The position numbers and the translations under genes are program-made. Shown here one piece after another: positions 8,420-17,921 of a stretch of DNA of 64,000 nt. The notes beneath the pieces were generated by a model. It saw nothing but the letters and a program-made list of their open reading frames with translations. It was not told the origin of the DNA and made no database searches. The stretch's first letter is position 1, and each line of letters opens with the position of its first letter. Source of the DNA: Flagellimonas aequoris (lineage in GTDB: Bacteria; Bacteroidota; Bacteroidia; Flavobacteriales; Flavobacteriaceae); contig NZ_QXFJ01000015.1 of NCBI RefSeq assembly GCF_003584165.1, positions 129,001-193,000 on the forward strand, in the 5' to 3' direction.

Positions 8420-9255
8420 TGCAGCAAATTTCCGAAGCAGATAAGCAGTTGGCAGCCATCATTTTGATGTGCGGACTCTTTTTTGTGTTGGCCAAGGCCA
8501 TCTACGAGAATGTAGCCAAGGAACGCCTTACCCTTTTCAATCTGCTGCATCCCGTTAAAAAAATCACGGCCAAGGAGCGGCAGTTCATTTCCCAATTCTT
8601 GCAACCTTTCCATATTCTGAATCCGGATCAGCGGAGAAAATTTCTGGAACGTTTCGCTTGGTTCAAGTCCAAAAAGCCTTTTATTTTTTATGGCAACATT
8701 GAAAACAAGGAAGAGATCAAGGCGTATGTTACGGCTTCGGCAGTGCTGCTGACGCTAGGGATGAACAACTACCGGTTTGAGAAATCCATCGTACGGGTCA
8801 TCATTTATCCGAGTAAATACTATTCCAAAATTTCGCGTCGGCACCATATCGGGGAATACAATCCAAGGTTGCGAACCTTGGTGTTTTCTGCGGAAGGTTT
8901 AAAGGACGGCTTCGGCATTCCCAATGACAATGTAAATTTGGGAGTTCATGAAGTGGCCCATGCCCTAATGATCGAGACATTGAGAAAGCCATCTTTTGAG
9001 GCCAAGAGTTTTCAAGTGGGTCTGGCCAAAATCAAGGAACTGTTCGAGTCCGATGCTTTTTCCGAACGGTTATCCCAATCCACTTATTTTAGGGAATACG
9101 GCCAAACCAATTTTGTGGAATTCTTTGCTGTGATCACAGAAAATTTTGTCGAAACCCCACAAATGTTCAGACAGGACTTTCCGGAGTTGTACGAAATTGT
9201 TAGAAGAATGTACAATTTCGATTTGAACGATACCAGTTGGAATCTCAGAAGTTGA
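8419..9255 (+). CDS. MtfA-like zinc-dependent peptidase (M90 family)
   Basis: A 278-aa protein with an N-terminal membrane anchor (about residues 10-28, AAIILMCGLFFVLAKAIYE) and a soluble domain. The zinc motif HEVAH is at residues 177-181 (from GVHEVAHALMIETL), and a downstream glutamate in NFVEFFAVITENF fits the third ligand region of the MtfA/DUF980 family. In Escherichia coli MtfA is an aminopeptidase linked to Mlc; no such link is implied here. Overlaps argS by one base and converges on the TonB receptor gene with an 11-bp overlap of the two 3' ends. Confidence 0.85.
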   Translation: MQQISEADKQLAAIILMCGLFFVLAKAIYENVAKERLTLFNLLHPVKKITAKERQFISQFLQPFHILNPDQRRKFLERFAWFKSKKPFIFYGNIENKEEIKAYVTASAVLLTLGMNNYRFEKSIVRVIIYPSKYYSKISRRHHIGEYNPRLRTLVFSAEGLKDGFGIPNDNVNLGVHEVAHALMIETLRKPSFEAKSFQVGLAKIKELFESDAFSERLSQSTYFREYGQTNFVEFFAVITENFVETPQMFRQDFPELYEIVRRMYNFDLNDTSWNLRS

Positions 9256-11818
9256 CCCTAAAACTCAGATTAGGGGTAATGCCCAACGATACATTGTCCA
9301 CCGTTTCAATTTCGTCATCATCGTTTACCCGGTAGTATCTGTTCAGCGTATTTTTCCGATTGGTCAGGTTTAAAACCGAAAGGCCGGCATTGGCATTGAT
9401 CCTCGGACTCAATCTAAAACTGTAAATGGCCGAGGCATCTGCCCTAAAATATTCGGGTAGTCTACTGGAGTTCGGGGATTTAAAGTTGATTCGGGAAGGG
9501 GTATAATCGGTATCCAAACCTTGGTCGCCATCCATGGGTTCGGTAAAGGGCTTGCCCGTTCTGTAGTTAAGACCAATGCTCAATTTTAAGTTGTTGTAAG
9601 TGTAGGTTCCAGCAAAGGTGACAGTGTGCCTAATGTCCAGATTATTGGGGAAATTTTGGGGTACAATGGAATCGAAAGTGTAATCGTTCTTGTTGTAGGC
9701 ATAGCTTAACCAAGTGCTGTAATTCTCTCCTTTTTTATTGACGAGGAATTCAATACCCTTCACATCATAACTTCCAATTTCTCCAGAAAATTGGTACTGG
9801 TTCTGAAACCCTTGGGTACTGGTGCTGATACCATCCACTTGCTTATAGAAACCTTCCAGTCCCACATAAAAATGGTTCTTTTCGTAGTTCAGTCCCACAG
9901 AACCCTGCTTGCTTTTGGTCACCGGTAGGGAACTATCATTGGAGAGGATCCATCGGCGTTTCTCGATCCCCAAAAAGTTTTGTTCCAGGTCTACTACTTG
10001 GTTGGTGGTCTGGCTTTTGAATTCACCCAATACTTCGGCCCTTAGGTAATGGGCCAATTTAATGTTGAGATTCACCCTAGGTTCTATCAACAGTTTGGAG
10101 AAAGTGTTCAGGTTTTGAATAAAGTTGAATCTTGACCCGACCTTTGCGATAAAGGTATTTTCAGGCGAATGATAATCGAACTCCGTATAAGGAGCGTGTA
10201 TTCTGATGACCCCTTTGATCTCGCTGTCGAAATTGGGCTCACTCAGCACCGTAGCATTTGTGATACCGGTCTCAATATATTGGTAGCCATTGTTCCAATT
10301 GAATTGGTCGGTCAATTGATAATCCGTGTTCAGTTTTACCGCGTTTTCAACGACTTCGTTTTTTTGGAACAATTGCTGGACCTGGTTCCCGAAAACGTTC
10401 TGCGCATCCAAGTTATATCGGGAATAATAGATGTTTAAATGTGAGGAGAACCTGCTGTTCCACTGACTTTGCAATTGCCCCCCAACGGAGAGGTTGTCCT
10501 GTTTCAATAGGCTGATATTGGTCTCCATGTCCGTGATATTGTTCTCCACGTATTTAAGGTTGTTCTTAATGTGGATGGCACTGAACCTTAATTGGTGATC
10601 ATCATTGATGTTGTAGAGAATCTTTCCTGAAAAATCGTAAAAGAAGAAATCTTCCTTTCTTTGGATTTCATCATCAACCGAGTTATTGTTCTGGTCCGTA
10701 ATCTCACTGTCCTGAAAAGCACGGTCAAAGAATTGGTTGTAGGTTGGGGAGTTCAAAAAATCGGTAGCGGATCGTCTTGCTGCAAACTGAATCCCCAATT
10801 TGTCGCTAAGGGGCACTTCGGTATAAAAATCCCCGCTGATGAGGTTAAACCCGGCCCCGCCTTTCCATTGTTCGGTAATTTTGTTGCTGGTTTCCATTTG
10901 GATCACGCCGCTTACCCCATCCCCATAAGCTGCAGGGGTCCCATTTTTGTAGATGGTCACTTGGTCCGTCAAATAAGGGTTGAAGGCAGATATCAATCCA
11001 AAGAAATGTCCGGATTGATACATTTTGATACCGTTCCATAACACAAGGTTCTGATCGTTGGTGCCACCCCTCACATTGATGTCGGATACCGTCTCATCAA
11101 TGCTTTTGATGCCCGGTAGCGCTTGAACGGTCTGAAGGATATCAGGCTCGATCTGCCCTGGAAGAATCCCGAATTCGGCCGTGTTCAGGGTAATACTTGC
11201 GTCTTTTTCCTTGATGATACCTGTGGTAAGGAATTGGTAAACAACGACTTCGTTTAATTGTTCCATGTGCGGTGTCATCAAAATTTTGGGACACTCCCCG
11301 AGGCCCAAAAACTCAGAAACACTCATATTTTGGGTGAGGAATCCCAAATAGCGAATGCGTATGGAAGCCTCTTTGGGAACATCTTGTATGGTGAACTTCC
11401 CATCGTCGCCAGTTATCAGTGCCCTATTGGTTCCCAAGATTTCAACGGTGGCGCCGGGTATAGTATTGCTGGCAAAATTATCGAGTACCATTCCGCACAA
11501 ATCAACGTGCGAGTTTTTAGTCAGGGTATAGTAGCGATCGTTGAGTTTTTTGTAGTGTATTTGAAATTGATTCTCGATATAGGAAAGGATGCCGTCCAAA
11601 GTATTCAATGTCTCGGGAACGGAAATGGTAAGGCCTTCCACATCTTCATTGATATAAGAGAATTTCACGTTGAAACGATTCTCCAAGGTTTTGATATAGG
11701 AAACAAGGGCAATGGAAGGTTGTTGTTCTTCTTGGGCATGGACGGAGACCATGCAAAATAAGAAGAACAAGAAACCCAATAAGAGGTTTGAATGCTTATT
11801 ACGGCGTGTTCCCAGCAT
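9245..11818 (-). CDS. TonB-dependent outer-membrane receptor with STN signalling domain
   Basis: An 857-aa protein. Signal peptide (about 1-29, NLLLGFLFFLFCMVSVHAQ), a secretin/TonB short N-terminal domain (about 33-108), a carboxypeptidase-regulatory-like domain (about 112-190, VDLCGMVLDNFASNTIPGAT), a plug domain (about 215-320, containing DINVRGGTNDQNLVLWNG), then a beta-barrel to the C-terminus, which ends in a typical aromatic strand (LSFRVNF). The STN domain implies transmembrane signalling to the FecR anti-sigma factor encoded just upstream; the two genes overlap by 20 bp. No SusD-like gene follows, so this is probably not a polysaccharide-utilisation SusCD pair. Ligand unknown. Confidence 0.92.
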   Translation of the reverse strand: MLGTRRNKHSNLLLGFLFFLFCMVSVHAQEEQQPSIALVSYIKTLENRFNVKFSYINEDVEGLTISVPETLNTLDGILSYIENQFQIHYKKLNDRYYTLTKNSHVDLCGMVLDNFASNTIPGATVEILGTNRALITGDDGKFTIQDVPKEASIRIRYLGFLTQNMSVSEFLGLGECPKILMTPHMEQLNEVVVYQFLTTGIIKEKDASITLNTAEFGILPGQIEPDILQTVQALPGIKSIDETVSDINVRGGTNDQNLVLWNGIKMYQSGHFFGLISAFNPYLTDQVTIYKNGTPAAYGDGVSGVIQMETSNKITEQWKGGAGFNLISGDFYTEVPLSDKLGIQFAARRSATDFLNSPTYNQFFDRAFQDSEITDQNNNSVDDEIQRKEDFFFYDFSGKILYNINDDHQLRFSAIHIKNNLKYVENNITDMETNISLLKQDNLSVGGQLQSQWNSRFSSHLNIYYSRYNLDAQNVFGNQVQQLFQKNEVVENAVKLNTDYQLTDQFNWNNGYQYIETGITNATVLSEPNFDSEIKGVIRIHAPYTEFDYHSPENTFIAKVGSRFNFIQNLNTFSKLLIEPRVNLNIKLAHYLRAEVLGEFKSQTTNQVVDLEQNFLGIEKRRWILSNDSSLPVTKSKQGSVGLNYEKNHFYVGLEGFYKQVDGISTSTQGFQNQYQFSGEIGSYDVKGIEFLVNKKGENYSTWLSYAYNKNDYTFDSIVPQNFPNNLDIRHTVTFAGTYTYNNLKLSIGLNYRTGKPFTEPMDGDQGLDTDYTPSRINFKSPNSSRLPEYFRADASAIYSFRLSPRINANAGLSVLNLTNRKNTLNRYYRVNDDDEIETVDNVSLGITPNLSFRVNF

Positions 11819-12710
11819 AAAAAAGTACGTTATCGCCTTCTACTCTGTACTTGATTTGAGACGGGGTACTTATACTTTTTAACGCCATATCGAGGTCTGT
11901 GTTGTTGAAGGTACCGGTAAAATATATCTCGGTATTCACATTTTGTGTGGAAACCTTTACATTGAACTGTCGCTCCAATTCGGCAAGAACGTATTTGAGC
12001 GGGATACGCTCAAAGCTACTTTCGTTGTTCATCCAAGCGGGTACATCTCCTTCAGGCATTGGGGATTCCACAATTTCACCATTGATGGCCATAAAAGAGG
12101 TGCCTGCCGGAAGCTTGGTTTCAATACCTTGGTAGCTTACGCTGACCAGACCTTCATAACAAGTGACTTCAAAAAAGTTTTGTCTGTTTTCCACATTGAA
12201 CTGCGTGCCCAAAACGGCCACAGTACCGTGATCAGTGGAAACGGTGAATCTTTTTCCTTTGGAAACCTTAAAGAAGGCTTCCCCTTTGAGTTTAACGTCC
12301 CTTTGTTTGTCCCAATTCTTTTTGCTGTAGGAAACCTGCGATTCTGCGTTCAAAAATATTTCGGAAGCATCGGGTAGGGTCATTTCGGTACGTTGTGCAA
12401 GTTCCGTGGATACGGTTTCGTTCAAGGTATTCACATAGAAATAAGAACCTGCAAGCAATAGGGCAATCACTGCGGCCACCCGTAGGAATTTTTTAAAAGG
12501 ACTCAAAATAATAACCTTGGGAGCGGTACCGATGCGCTCTTCTTTCAAACGCTCGAGGGCTTGGTCCACGTCAAAGTCGGGAGCCTTCAGGGTACTGGAG
12601 ACCTCCTTCAGCTTTTGGTAGGAAGCATACTCGGCAGATGCTTTAAATTCTGCCAGCTCCTTATCCGAAAGCTCTCCGTTGAGCCACTTTGCCAAGTAAT
12701 TTTCTTGCAT
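11799..12710 (-). CDS. FecR-family anti-sigma factor
   Basis: A 303-aa single-pass inner-membrane protein. The cytoplasmic N-terminus (about 1-70, including WLNGELSDKELAEFK) binds the sigma factor; one helix follows at about 72-92 (FLRVAAVIALLLAGSYFYV). The periplasmic part has the FecR domain (LPDASEIFLNAESQVSYSK, GTQFNVENR) and a C-terminal DUF4974-type STN-binding region (PLKYVLAELERQFNVKV). Known role of the family: hold or activate the FecI-type sigma factor depending on receptor occupancy. It is transcribed from its own promoter-like element (12731-12760), separate from the sigma gene. Confidence 0.93.
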   Translation of the reverse strand: MQENYLAKWLNGELSDKELAEFKASAEYASYQKLKEVSSTLKAPDFDVDQALERLKEERIGTAPKVIILSPFKKFLRVAAVIALLLAGSYFYVNTLNETVSTELAQRTEMTLPDASEIFLNAESQVSYSKKNWDKQRDVKLKGEAFFKVSKGKRFTVSTDHGTVAVLGTQFNVENRQNFFEVTCYEGLVSVSYQGIETKLPAGTSFMAINGEIVESPMPEGDVPAWMNNESSFERIPLKYVLAELERQFNVKVSTQNVNTEIYFTGTFNNTDLDMALKSISTPSQIKYRVEGDNVLFYAGNTP

Positions 12711-12730
12711 GGTTTCTATGCTTTACCTTG

Positions 12731-12760
12731 TTATAACAATCAATTCGTAAAAAACCCTAC
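12731..12760 (-). promoter_or_regulatory. predicted ECF-sigma promoter of the fecR-receptor operon
   Basis: Read on the minus strand: GTAGGGTTTTTT at 12760-12749, ten bases, then TGTTATAA at 12738-12731, about 21 bp before the fecR ATG. The same arrangement, with exactly the same ten-base gap, precedes the lipoprotein gene at 13474. The obvious candidate is the ECF sigma factor encoded next door; that link is inference. Confidence 0.55.
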
Positions 12761-12861
12761 TTCTATTTTGTTGAAAATCAACATTTTTAGAAAATAATGG
12801 TCTCATTCTATGTCAATTTTAAATCTTGGTGTTCTAAATAATTAAAAATCAATCACTTAAA

Positions 12862-13359
12862 TTATATCCCATCTATATGCTCCCGCAGGCTTTTTAGGGC
12901 CAAATGCATCCTTTTTTCAATCGCTTTTACGCTAACGCCCTCCATTTCGGCAATTTCCGCATATTTCTTTCCATCCACCCGGTTGAGTAAAAAGGTCGTC
13001 CGCTGGTTTTCCGGCAATGCGTCCAGGGCATCATCCAATTTCTGCTTGTATTCCTTTTCTTCCATCAAAAATTCCGGCGATTCATGGGAGCGGTCGTTGG
13101 ACGCATCGGCATACTTCATCCTAACCTTTTCTGCCTTGATCACATTCAAGTATAGGTTGTTGGCCACCGTGTACACAAATGATTTGGCTTTCTCCGGGCT
13201 CACCTTGGAACAGTTTTCCCAAAGCTTCACAAAAGCTTCCTGTACGGCATCGTGTGCCTTCTCCTCGTTGCCGAACTTATAGAAGATGTAATTGAATACC
13301 GTTTTGGAATGGGCCTTGAAAATGGAACTGAAAGTATGGTCTTCGCAGACGTTGCTCAT
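12862..13359 (-). CDS. ECF RNA polymerase sigma factor, FecI-like Bacteroidota group
   Basis: A 165-aa sigma factor with region 2 (FNYIFYKFGNEEKAHDAVQEAFVKLWEN, about residues 19-50) and region 4 (EIAEMEGVSVKAIEKRMHLALKSLREH, about 133-160). This layout and length fit Bacteroidota sigma-70 family members paired with FecR and a TonB receptor. It lies 151 bp upstream of fecR and is divergent from the lipoprotein gene at 13474. A TATCTTTG box on its strand at 13390-13383 could serve as a housekeeping -7 element. Confidence 0.93.
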   Translation of the reverse strand: MSNVCEDHTFSSIFKAHSKTVFNYIFYKFGNEEKAHDAVQEAFVKLWENCSKVSPEKAKSFVYTVANNLYLNVIKAEKVRMKYADASNDRSHESPEFLMEEKEYKQKLDDALDALPENQRTTFLLNRVDGKKYAEIAEMEGVSVKAIEKRMHLALKSLREHIDGI

Positions 13360-13411
13360 GTTGCGGAAATTGTAATTCTACTCAAAGATATTTGAAAAAA
13401 ATTAAGATAAA

Positions 13412-13440
13412 GTAGGGTTTTTTTTAAGACAGTTGTTTCA
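13412..13440 (+). promoter_or_regulatory. predicted ECF-sigma promoter of the 13474 lipoprotein
   Basis: GTAGGGTTTTTT (13412-13423), ten bases, then TGTTTCA (13434-13440), 33 bp before the ATG. The element matches the one upstream of fecR in both words and in spacing, which suggests that both transcription units are read by the same alternative sigma factor. Confidence 0.55.
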
Positions 13441-13473
13441 CTACCGAATTATAACCCCAAAATTCAATTCGTT

Positions 13474-15240
13474 ATGAAAAAGTTGATGAACAACATGTTG
13501 CGCGCAGCACTAGTTGTATTAGTTTTAAATTTTACATCCTGCCAAGAGGAATTTGAACAAGTTGGCGGGGGCACAGAGGAACAGACCATTTCTGCAAGTT
13601 CCTCCACGGCCGTATTGATTGAGGAAGCCTGTTCCCACGACGGTTCTTTTGACAACATTGTGGATGGTGCCAGTTGTTTCGCCGTCCAATTTCCATATAC
13701 CGTAGAGGTGAATGGAGTTGAGGTGACCATCAATTCCGAAATAGACCTTAAACAAATCGAGGAAATTTTTGATGAACTCGATACCGATGACGATATCTTG
13801 AATATCGCTTTCCCAATCACCATTACCTTGGCCGATTTCAGTGAGATTACGATCAACAATATCGATGAACTCGAGGCAATGGCCCGAGAATGTCTGGAAG
13901 GCGGGGAAGATGATGACATCGAATGTATCGATTTTGTTTACCCTATAACCTTGTTCACCTTTGATTTGAACAACCAGCAGACCGGTCAGGTTCAAGTGGA
14001 AAGTGACAAAGGTATGCGTAGATTCTTTGCCGAGTTGGGAGATAACGAACTGGTGAGCATCGACTTTCCGATTACCCTTAAGAAATATGATGGCACCGAA
14101 GTAGTGGTAGAAAACAATGCAGAATTGGCTGCAGCTTTGGAAATGGCCAAAAATGAATGTGATGAGGATGATGACAACGATTACAATGATGACGATTTCA
14201 CCAAAGAAGAATTGGATGCCTATTTGGTGGCCTGCCCATGGGAAGTTCGTCAGGTAATCAGGAACGAGGTGGACAGCACCGAACAGTATTTTGAGCAGAT
14301 CATGACCTTTACCGAAGATGGAAATGTGGTAATCGGAGGAGGTGCCAGTGTTTCTTTGACCGGAACTTGGACCACGACCACAAACGACAATGGGGTATAC
14401 TTGAGCCTCAATTTTGAGACTTTGGTGGACTTTAACCTAGAAGGTCAGGTATATGAACTTGAAGAAGGTGTCATTAAATTGTATAAGGATGGCGGTAACC
14501 GAATCGTACTTAAAAAACGTTGCGATGTCGACCCAATTGGGGAAACCGATCCCGATACCTTGAGGGCCATTTTGAACGAATGCCAGTGGGTGATCAAAAA
14601 AGTCAAAAACCAAGGAGAAGAAGTGGAAAGACTTTTGGGCTATCAATTTGAGTTCTCTGCGGAAGGAACCGTAACCTTGAGCAACGGTGTGGATGTTAAG
14701 GAAGGTACTTGGGAATTGGGCTACAACAGTCAAATGCAATTATCCCTTATGATTACCATGGGTGATGAAGCTGCAGTAAGTTTTGAGTGGCCGGTACGTG
14801 AACTGACCCAAACCCGATTGAAGTTTGAAATCACCGATACCGATTATGAAATGATCCTGCTGCGTGTGTGTAACGATAGTGCCGATGATGGGGATGTGGC
14901 CGAAATCAGGAACATTGCCATGGGTGGACCTTGGAATGTGGCCCTTTACAAAGAAGGTGAAGTGGATATGACCGCTTCCTACACCGGAATGGATTTTAAT
15001 TTCAATGCCATGTATCAAGTTGAGGTATCTGTAAACGTCGACCCCATTGCCAATGGACTTTGGAGGGTGCTTCGCGACTCTGAGGATGGATTGAAATTTT
15101 ACATCAACTTTGATAGTGTTGACGAGCTTGGAGACCTAACGGACGATTGGAAGATTGTTTCCGTGACCTCCACAAGAATTGAGCTCTCCGATGAGAGTAG
15201 TGATGGTACTGTTGAGACCTTAGTGTTTGAAAAACCATAA
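13474..15240 (+). CDS. large lipoprotein of internal repeats, divergent from the ECF sigma gene
   Basis: A 588-aa protein with a lipoprotein signal (LVVLVLNFTSC, Cys at about residue 23). The N-terminal half has four degenerate units built around an FP[IY]T core: FAVQFPYTVEVNG, NIAFPITITLADF, FVYPITLFTFDL and SIDFPITLKKYDG. An acidic tract (DEDDDNDYNDDDF, about residue 230) separates them from three lipocalin-like units, each starting C/GPW or CQW (CPWEVRQVI, CQWVIKKVK, GPWNVALYK) and containing a G-x-W strand (LTGTWTT, KEGTWELG, ANGLWRVL). It is probably anchored in the outer membrane. It shares a promoter element with the fecR-receptor operon, so it may be a surface partner or target of that sensor. 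Family not recognised. Confidence 0.8.
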   Translation: MKKLMNNMLRAALVVLVLNFTSCQEEFEQVGGGTEEQTISASSSTAVLIEEACSHDGSFDNIVDGASCFAVQFPYTVEVNGVEVTINSEIDLKQIEEIFDELDTDDDILNIAFPITITLADFSEITINNIDELEAMARECLEGGEDDDIECIDFVYPITLFTFDLNNQQTGQVQVESDKGMRRFFAELGDNELVSIDFPITLKKYDGTEVVVENNAELAAALEMAKNECDEDDDNDYNDDDFTKEELDAYLVACPWEVRQVIRNEVDSTEQYFEQIMTFTEDGNVVIGGGASVSLTGTWTTTTNDNGVYLSLNFETLVDFNLEGQVYELEEGVIKLYKDGGNRIVLKKRCDVDPIGETDPDTLRAILNECQWVIKKVKNQGEEVERLLGYQFEFSAEGTVTLSNGVDVKEGTWELGYNSQMQLSLMITMGDEAAVSFEWPVRELTQTRLKFEITDTDYEMILLRVCNDSADDGDVAEIRNIAMGGPWNVALYKEGEVDMTASYTGMDFNFNAMYQVEVSVNVDPIANGLWRVLRDSEDGLKFYINFDSVDELGDLTDDWKIVSVTSTRIELSDESSDGTVETLVFEKP

Positions 15241-15261
15241 AGATTTTCCCCAATCTTTTTT

Positions 15262-15306
15262 AAAAAGAGGACGGCTCTCCCCAAAGCCGTCCTTTTCTTT
15301 TTTATT
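15262..15306 (+). terminator. Rho-independent terminator after the repeat lipoprotein
   Basis: GGACGGCT (15269-15276) and AGCCGTCC (15285-15292) form a perfect 8-bp stem with an 8-base loop, followed by TTTTCTTTTTT. The A-rich left flank extends the stem. Confidence 0.85.
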
Positions 15307-15311
15307 ATTCT

Positions 15312-15319
15312 TAAATTTG
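15312..15319 (+). promoter_or_regulatory. predicted ffh -7 box
   Basis: TAAATTTG fits TAnnTTTG exactly and lies between the upstream terminator and the ffh ATG, 26 bp before it. Confidence 0.45.
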
Positions 15320-15345
15320 TCCTTCCTTTAAAACAAAGAGAACCT

Positions 15346-16674
15346 ATGTTCGACAATTTAAGCGAAAAACTGGATAAGGCACTCCACGTCCTCAAGGGGC
15401 ATGGGCAGATTACGGAGATCAATGTTGCGGAGACCCTCAAAGAGGTTAGGAGGGCCCTGTTGGATGCTGACGTCAACTTTAAAATAGCCAAGGATTTTAC
15501 CAACAGGGTAAAGGAAAAGGCACTGGGACAGGATGTATTGACCACCCTTCAACCAGGTCAATTGATGGTGAAGATCGTAAAGGACGAGCTTACCGAATTG
15601 ATGGGCGGCGATGCCGAAGGAATCGACCTTTCAGGAAATCCTTCCATCATTTTAATGTCCGGTCTGCAAGGTTCCGGTAAAACCACTTTCTCTGGTAAGT
15701 TGGCCAATTTTCTCCAGAGTAAAAAGAGCAAGAAACCGTTATTGGTGGCCTGTGACGTATACCGACCCGCTGCGATCGATCAGTTGCACATCGTTGGGGA
15801 ACAAATAGGCGTAGAGGTATATTCCGATCGGGAGAACAATGATCCTGTGGCCATCGCCAAGGCAGGTATTGCCCACGCCAAGAATTTGGGCTGTAATGTG
15901 GTCATTATCGATACCGCGGGTCGTTTGGCCGTGGATGAACAGATGATGGCCGAGATTGCCAACATCCACAAGGCGATCCAACCCCAAGAAACCTTGTTCG
16001 TGGTAGATGCCATGACGGGTCAGGATGCCGTGAACACTGCCAAGGCGTTCAACGATGTCTTGAATTTTGATGGGGTGATCCTAACCAAACTCGATGGTGA
16101 TACCCGCGGTGGTGCCGCCATTTCCATCAAATCCGTGGTAAATAAACCGATCAAATTTATCGGTACGGGAGAAAAAATGGAGGCCATCGACGTATTCCAT
16201 CCTTCCAGGATGGCCGATCGTATTTTGGGTATGGGAGATGTGGTTTCCTTGGTGGAGCGTGCTCAGGAGCAGTTTGATGAGGAACAGGCGCGAAAAATTC
16301 AAAAGAAAATTGCCAAGAACAAGTTCGGTTTTGACGATTTCTTGAGCCAGATACAACAGATCAAACGTATGGGGAACATGAAGGACCTTATCGGGATGAT
16401 CCCTGGTGCCGGAAAGGCATTGAAAGGGTTGGATATCGATGACGATGCCTTCAAGCATATTGAGGCCATCATCCATTCCATGACCCCCACCGAACGCTCA
16501 ACACCCACTTTGCTCAACGCTAGTAGAAAAAAACGGATTGCGGCAGGTAGTGGAACGTCCATCCAAGAGGTGAACCAATTGTTGAAACAATTTGACCAAA
16601 TGAGCAAGATGATGAAGATGATGCAAGGTGGAGGGGGCAAAAAAATGATGCAGATGATGCAGAATATGCGTTGA
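15346..16674 (+). CDS. ffh: signal recognition particle protein
   Basis: A 442-aa SRP54-type GTPase that binds signal sequences on nascent chains together with 4.5S RNA and hands them to FtsY. N domain at about 1-90, G domain with P-loop GLQGSGKTT at residues 106-114, DTAGR and TKLDGDTRGGAA further on, then the methionine-rich M domain ending in repeated Met-Lys/Gly residues (MMKMMQGGGGKKMMQMMQ). Length is normal. Monocistronic as far as can be seen: own -7 box upstream, and folD follows after 86 bp. Confidence 0.98.
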   Translation: MFDNLSEKLDKALHVLKGHGQITEINVAETLKEVRRALLDADVNFKIAKDFTNRVKEKALGQDVLTTLQPGQLMVKIVKDELTELMGGDAEGIDLSGNPSIILMSGLQGSGKTTFSGKLANFLQSKKSKKPLLVACDVYRPAAIDQLHIVGEQIGVEVYSDRENNDPVAIAKAGIAHAKNLGCNVVIIDTAGRLAVDEQMMAEIANIHKAIQPQETLFVVDAMTGQDAVNTAKAFNDVLNFDGVILTKLDGDTRGGAAISIKSVVNKPIKFIGTGEKMEAIDVFHPSRMADRILGMGDVVSLVERAQEQFDEEQARKIQKKIAKNKFGFDDFLSQIQQIKRMGNMKDLIGMIPGAGKALKGLDIDDDAFKHIEAIIHSMTPTERSTPTLLNASRKKRIAAGSGTSIQEVNQLLKQFDQMSKMMKMMQGGGGKKMMQMMQNMR

Positions 16675-16760
16675 TTTTCAGACATCAGACATTTGATTCA
16701 GATAAACTTAATCAAACCAGATAACCGAGTAACCACAAACGCAAACTAAACCAATTGTCC

Positions 16761-17642
16761 ATGGAAATCCTTGACGGAAAAAAGATATCGAACCAGATCA
16801 AAGAAGAAATTGCCGTTGAGGTGGCACAAATGAAGGAAAGAGGGGAGAAGGTCCCCCATTTGGCAGCCGTTTTGGTAGGGAACGATGGCGCCAGCCTTAC
16901 CTATGTAGGCAGCAAAGTGCGCTCTTGCAAGAAAATCGGGTTCGAATCCACATTGATACACCTTCCTGAAGAAACTTCCGAAGAAGCGTTGTTGAAGCAG
17001 GTTCATGATTTGAACAACAACCCGGATATCGATGGTTATATCGTGCAATTGCCATTGCCCAAACATATTGACGAGGAAAAAGTTTTGATGGCCGTAGATC
17101 CTGACAAAGATGTGGATGGGTTTCACCCTACCAATTTTGGAAAAATGGCACTCGAGATGGAATCCTTTATCTCTGCCACTCCCTTTGGAATCATGGAGTT
17201 ATTGGACCGCTACAATGTGGAAACGGAAGGCAAGCATACCGTAGTGATCGGACGTAGCCATATTGTCGGTAGGCCCATCAGTATTTTGATGAGTCAAAAA
17301 GGGAATCCAGGCAATGCAACGGTTACCCTGACCCATAGTCGTACCAAGGATATCAAGGCACTGACGCTTCAGGCTGATATTGTGATTTCTGCATTGGGGG
17401 TTCCCCATTTCTTAAAGGCGGATATGGTAAAAGACGGTGTGGTCGTCATAGACGTGGGTATTACCCGTGTGGCAGATGACTCACATGAAAAAGGATATTA
17501 CATTACCGGCGATGTCGATTTTGAAAATGTAAGCAAAAAAGCATCCTACATCACGCCCGTTCCTGGGGGTGTTGGTCCTATGACCATTGCCATGCTCCTT
17601 AAAAATACATTGTTGGCGAGGGAACGCCACAAGGCCAAATAA
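16761..17642 (+). CDS. folD: bifunctional methylenetetrahydrofolate dehydrogenase/cyclohydrolase
   Basis: A 293-aa enzyme that interconverts 5,10-methylene-, methenyl- and 10-formyl-tetrahydrofolate with NADP. The catalytic Tyr/Lys region is [14 protein letters not shown] (about residues 50-64), the cofactor-site loop is [12 protein letters not shown], and the C-terminal signature [15 protein letters not shown] is intact. I use the ATG at 16761 (MEILDGKKI); the open frame has an in-frame TTG two codons earlier. Probably follows ffh in the same direction without a terminator between them. Confidence 0.97.
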   Translation: MEILDGKKISNQIKEEIAVEVAQMKERGEKVPHLAAVLVGNDGASLTYVGSKVRSCKKIGFESTLIHLPEETSEEALLKQVHDLNNNPDIDGYIVQLPLPKHIDEEKVLMAVDPDKDVDGFHPTNFGKMALEMESFISATPFGIMELLDRYNVETEGKHTVVIGRSHIVGRPISILMSQKGNPGNATVTLTHSRTKDIKALTLQADIVISALGVPHFLKADMVKDGVVVIDVGITRVADDSHEKGYYITGDVDFENVSKKASYITPVPGGVGPMTIAMLLKNTLLARERHKAK

Positions 17643-17643
17643 T

Positions 17644-17802
17644 TTAGTTCGGTTGTTCCTGAACAGTATCTACTACTTGGGTAGCTTGTTGTTCCTCATC
17701 TGGGTTGATGTAGTCAAATTCAGTATCGCTTTCATCATTGGTACAGCTCGATACGGCCATGGATGAGAACACAATGGTAATCAAAAGTAGAATTGTTTTC
17801 AT
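17644..17802 (-). CDS. small lipoprotein
   Basis: A 52-aa secreted lipoprotein. The start is the ATG at 17802 (MKTILLLITIVFSSMAVSSC), giving a signal with the lipidated Cys at residue 20; the longer open frame back to 17844 lacks a signal-like start. The mature part is short and acidic (TNDESDTEFDYINPDEEQQ). Its stop is only 2 bp from that of folD on the other strand. No known family. Confidence 0.6.
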   Translation of the reverse strand: MKTILLLITIVFSSMAVSSCTNDESDTEFDYINPDEEQQATQVVDTVQEQPN

Positions 17803-17921
17803 AATCGTAAGATTTGGGATGGCCCTAGGGCCCGTTCTATGCACTTATAACGATTTGCCTGCTAAATTCTTGTTTTTCTGAACAAATATTCGATAACTTA
17901 CTTCCTTGTAAATCAAACTAT

